From positions 1 to 22,928 of the IMG/VR virus record IMGVR_UViG_3300037847_000950: DNA of 22,928 nucleotides. One strand, 5' to 3'. The stretch is from a virus. Under the pieces are notes generated by a model. It was not told the DNA's origin. It ran no database searches and was given only the letters and a program-made list of their open reading frames with translations. This document shows positions 20,944-22,928 of the stretch, piece by piece; the stretch's first letter is position 1; each line of letters begins with the position of its first letter. The translations under genes and the position numbers were made by a program.

Positions 20944-20974
20944 AGGGCTATTAGATTTCTAGTAGCCCTATTTT
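20944..20974 (+). terminator. Hairpin with short T-run before the primase-helicase
   Basis: AGGGCTA (20944-20950) pairs with TAGCCCT (20963-20969), with an inner TAGA/TCTA stem and TTTT after it. The T-run is weak, so it may only attenuate, lowering primase-helicase below SSB. It overlaps the upstream leader of the next gene; AGGAGA follows. Confidence 0.6.
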
Positions 20975-20987
20975 AATAGGAGAATGT

Positions 20988-22649
20988 ATGGCCTTTGTTA
21001 AGTATCACTTACCATGTCCTGAATGTGGTGGTAGCGATCCTGTTTCTCTTAATGAAGATGGTAGCGGCTATTGCTTTAGCTGCAACACTCGGATAAAAGA
21101 TTACTATGGATCTAATGAAAATGTTTCAGACATAAAAACTTATCAGAGAAATTCAATGAATACTTCAGAAGGTTCTTTCAACGAACTGACCGACAGAAAT
21201 ATCAGCTTAGATACCGCTAAGAAATATGGCGTTAAATCAGTGTTGAATTCTGACGGTTCAATTAATTCACACATCTATCCCTACTACATTTCAAATGAAA
21301 TGGTAGGTTCTAAAATACGATTGACAGAAAACAAAGAGTTCCAATGGAAAGGTACTAGCAAAGGTACTGGTTTATTTGGTCAGAATTTATTTGGAACCAA
21401 TGGTAAATTTATAACCTTGACTGAAGGTGAGTGCGATGCGATGGCAGCTTATCAAATGCTAGGTTCTAAATGGCCTGTTGTATCAGTTAAGAATGGTGCA
21501 GGAGGTGGCGTTAAAGATGTCAAAGAAAATCTTGAATACTTAGAATCATTTGAGTATGTTGTCATTGCATTCGATAATGACAAGGTAGGCAAGGACAATG
21601 CAAGAAGAGTAGCTAGAGTTTTAAAACCCGGAAAGGCTAAGATCCTAACACTACCTGAAGGATACAAAGATCCTAATGACATACTCAAGCAGGGCCGTAA
21701 TCAAGCCTTTGTCAATTCTTGGTGGGACTCTAAGATTTACACACCATCTGGTGTCCTTAATATTTCCGACAACCTATCCAAGTACCATAATCGAGAGAAG
21801 AAAGAATCTATTCCTTATCCTTGGGAAGGATTAAATAATAAGCTATATGGTATGCGGCAAGGTGAGCTAGTCACATTGACAGGTGGTACTGGCCTTGGCA
21901 AATCTACAGTTACAAGAGAGATTGAACACTGGCTTATCTCACATACCAAAGATGCAGTAGGCATCATGGCTCTTGAAGAGTCTTGGCGCAGGACTGTTGA
22001 TGGTATTATTTCTATCGAAGCTAATGCTAGGCTATACATAGATCAAGTCAGAGAACAGTATACCAAAGAACAGCTCGATGAATTACTTGGTAAAATGTAT
22101 ACTGGAGAGAACGAAAATCGAGTATGGGTTCATGCTCACTTAGGTATACATGATGTTGAAGAAATATTTTCAAAGCTTAGGTTTATGATCGTTGGTTGCG
22201 GTTGTAAATGGATAATCGTGGATCACTTACATATGCTTGTATCTTCGTTGGCTGAAGGAGATGAAAGACGAGCAATCGATAATATCATGACACGGCTTAG
22301 ATCTTTAGTTGAAGAAACTGGAGTTGGCCTTATACTTGTGGCTCATCCTAGACGCATAGATGGTAACAGAGGGCATGAGAATGGTGCTGAAATAAACCTT
22401 AGTCACCTTAGAGGTAGCCAAAGTATCGCTCAACTTTCTGATTGTGTACTTGCGCTATCTCGAAATCAAATGGCAGATAATGTTGAAGAGGCTAATATAA
22501 CTAAGATGGTTGTTCTAAAATCAAGATACACTGGTGACGTTGGTGTTGCTGCACAGTTGTCTTATGATGCAGAAACAGGTAGACTGTCTGAGATATACGA
22601 AGATGAAATCGATGAGGAGGATGATGACTTTGATAACATACCTTTCTAG
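20988..22649 (+). CDS. Primase-helicase (T7 gp4-like)
   Basis: 553 aa, near T7 gp4's 566. N-terminal zinc ribbon has Cys at 10, 13, 29 and 32 (CPECGG, YCFSCN). The TOPRIM primase core shows TEGECDAMA at 145-153, FDNDKVG at 195-201 and KDPND at 227-231. The RecA-like helicase domain has Walker A GGTGLGKST at 299-307, a LEESWRR segment near 329-335, a Walker-B-like IIVDHLHML and LVAHPRR after it. It unwinds DNA ahead of the polymerase and makes RNA primers. ATG at 20988 has AGGAGA upstream. Confidence 0.94.
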   Translation: MAFVKYHLPCPECGGSDPVSLNEDGSGYCFSCNTRIKDYYGSNENVSDIKTYQRNSMNTSEGSFNELTDRNISLDTAKKYGVKSVLNSDGSINSHIYPYYISNEMVGSKIRLTENKEFQWKGTSKGTGLFGQNLFGTNGKFITLTEGECDAMAAYQMLGSKWPVVSVKNGAGGGVKDVKENLEYLESFEYVVIAFDNDKVGKDNARRVARVLKPGKAKILTLPEGYKDPNDILKQGRNQAFVNSWWDSKIYTPSGVLNISDNLSKYHNREKKESIPYPWEGLNNKLYGMRQGELVTLTGGTGLGKSTVTREIEHWLISHTKDAVGIMALEESWRRTVDGIISIEANARLYIDQVREQYTKEQLDELLGKMYTGENENRVWVHAHLGIHDVEEIFSKLRFMIVGCGCKWIIVDHLHMLVSSLAEGDERRAIDNIMTRLRSLVEETGVGLILVAHPRRIDGNRGHENGAEINLSHLRGSQSIAQLSDCVLALSRNQMADNVEEANITKMVVLKSRYTGDVGVAAQLSYDAETGRLSEIYEDEIDEEDDDFDNIPF

Positions 22650-22657
22650 GAGCCTGT

Positions 22658-22928
22658 ATGAATTTATTATTTGACATCGAAACTGATAGTCTTAATCCTA
22701 CAACTATATGGTGTATAGCTGCATATGATGTAGACAATCAGGTGATGCATAGTTTTAAACCTGATTCTATAGATCAAGGGATAGAACTATTACAAAAAGC
22801 AGATAAGCTAATAGGTCATAACATTATTGGATTTGATATTCCAGTAATAAAAAATCTAACAGGTGTAGATTTGTGGGATAAAAAACTGACAGATACTTTG
22901 GTGTTATCTAGATTGTTTAACCCGACAA
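22658..22928 (+). CDS. DNA polymerase, exonuclease domain (partial, T7-like)
   Basis: First 90 residues only. MNLLFDIETDSLNPTTIW carries Exo I acidic residues D6 and E8; GHNIIGFDIPVI has the Exo II Asp at 60; DTLVLSRLFNP matches T7 gp5, where IDTLVLSRL is found in the same place. This is the 3'-5' proofreading domain of family A phage polymerase. AGGAG overlaps the upstream stop TAG. The gene continues past the window edge. Confidence 0.9.
   Translation, partial: MNLLFDIETDSLNPTTIWCIAAYDVDNQVMHSFKPDSIDQGIELLQKADKLIGHNIIGFDIPVIKNLTGVDLWDKKLTDTLVLSRLFNPT

Overview
The window is a stretch of a double-stranded DNA tailed-phage genome, most likely a marine podovirus (short tail). It is AT-rich and gene-dense, and most neighbouring genes touch or overlap by 1-17 nt (TAATG and ATGA junctions). 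The structural proteins resemble those of uncultured ocean podoviruses, and the replication proteins are T7-like. I infer a Gram-negative bacterial host because the four strong promoters match the sigma70 consensus with 17-nt spacers. No rRNA, tRNA, CRISPR array, integrase or insertion sequence was seen.

Layout: two arms diverge from a control region at about 14.36-15.08 kb. The left arm (minus strand, 14357 down to 1) is the packaging and virion operon. In order of transcription it holds small terminase, a 74-aa helix-turn-helix-like protein, large terminase, a 37-aa protein not seen by a length-limited ORF search, a P22-sized portal, a 76-aa protein overprinted on the portal 3' end, a 188-aa virion-associated protein, scaffold and major capsid protein. 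A rho-independent terminator follows, then four small basic proteins, a head-tail connector, a 537-aa tail or DNA-stabilisation protein, a 1248-aa tail fibre with a C1q-like tip, and the start of one more gene.

The right arm (plus strand, 15078 to 22928) is the early/replication arm. It holds a 180-aa early protein of unknown role, several proteins of 47-64 aa, a lysis pair (two-TM candidate holin and SleB-type cell-wall hydrolase with signal peptide), a 200-aa protein with an HhH-GPD-like signature, a DUF932-type protein behind its own promoter and a structured leader, a run of small orphan genes, then a third sigma70 promoter driving an ssDNA-binding protein, an 88-aa protein, a T7 gp4-like primase-helicase and the start of a T7-like DNA polymerase (exonuclease domain).

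The most unusual part is 14.38-15.70 kb. Two back-to-back consensus promoters share a 9-bp dyad across their -35 boxes. The leftward promoter appears to make a leaderless small-terminase mRNA. The rightward promoter reads into about 640 nt packed with perfect inverted repeats: a 38-bp palindrome, a 33-bp-arm hairpin, twin 11-bp-arm hairpins and eight copies of TTCAAAGA. The same style of small hairpin, usually a C-NNN-G triloop with AAA, GAA or TAC in the loop, continues through the coding sequence of the first early gene and ends in a UUCG terminator nested against a 20-bp-arm hairpin. I know of no named element like this; it could be a replication origin, a structured regulatory RNA, or both.
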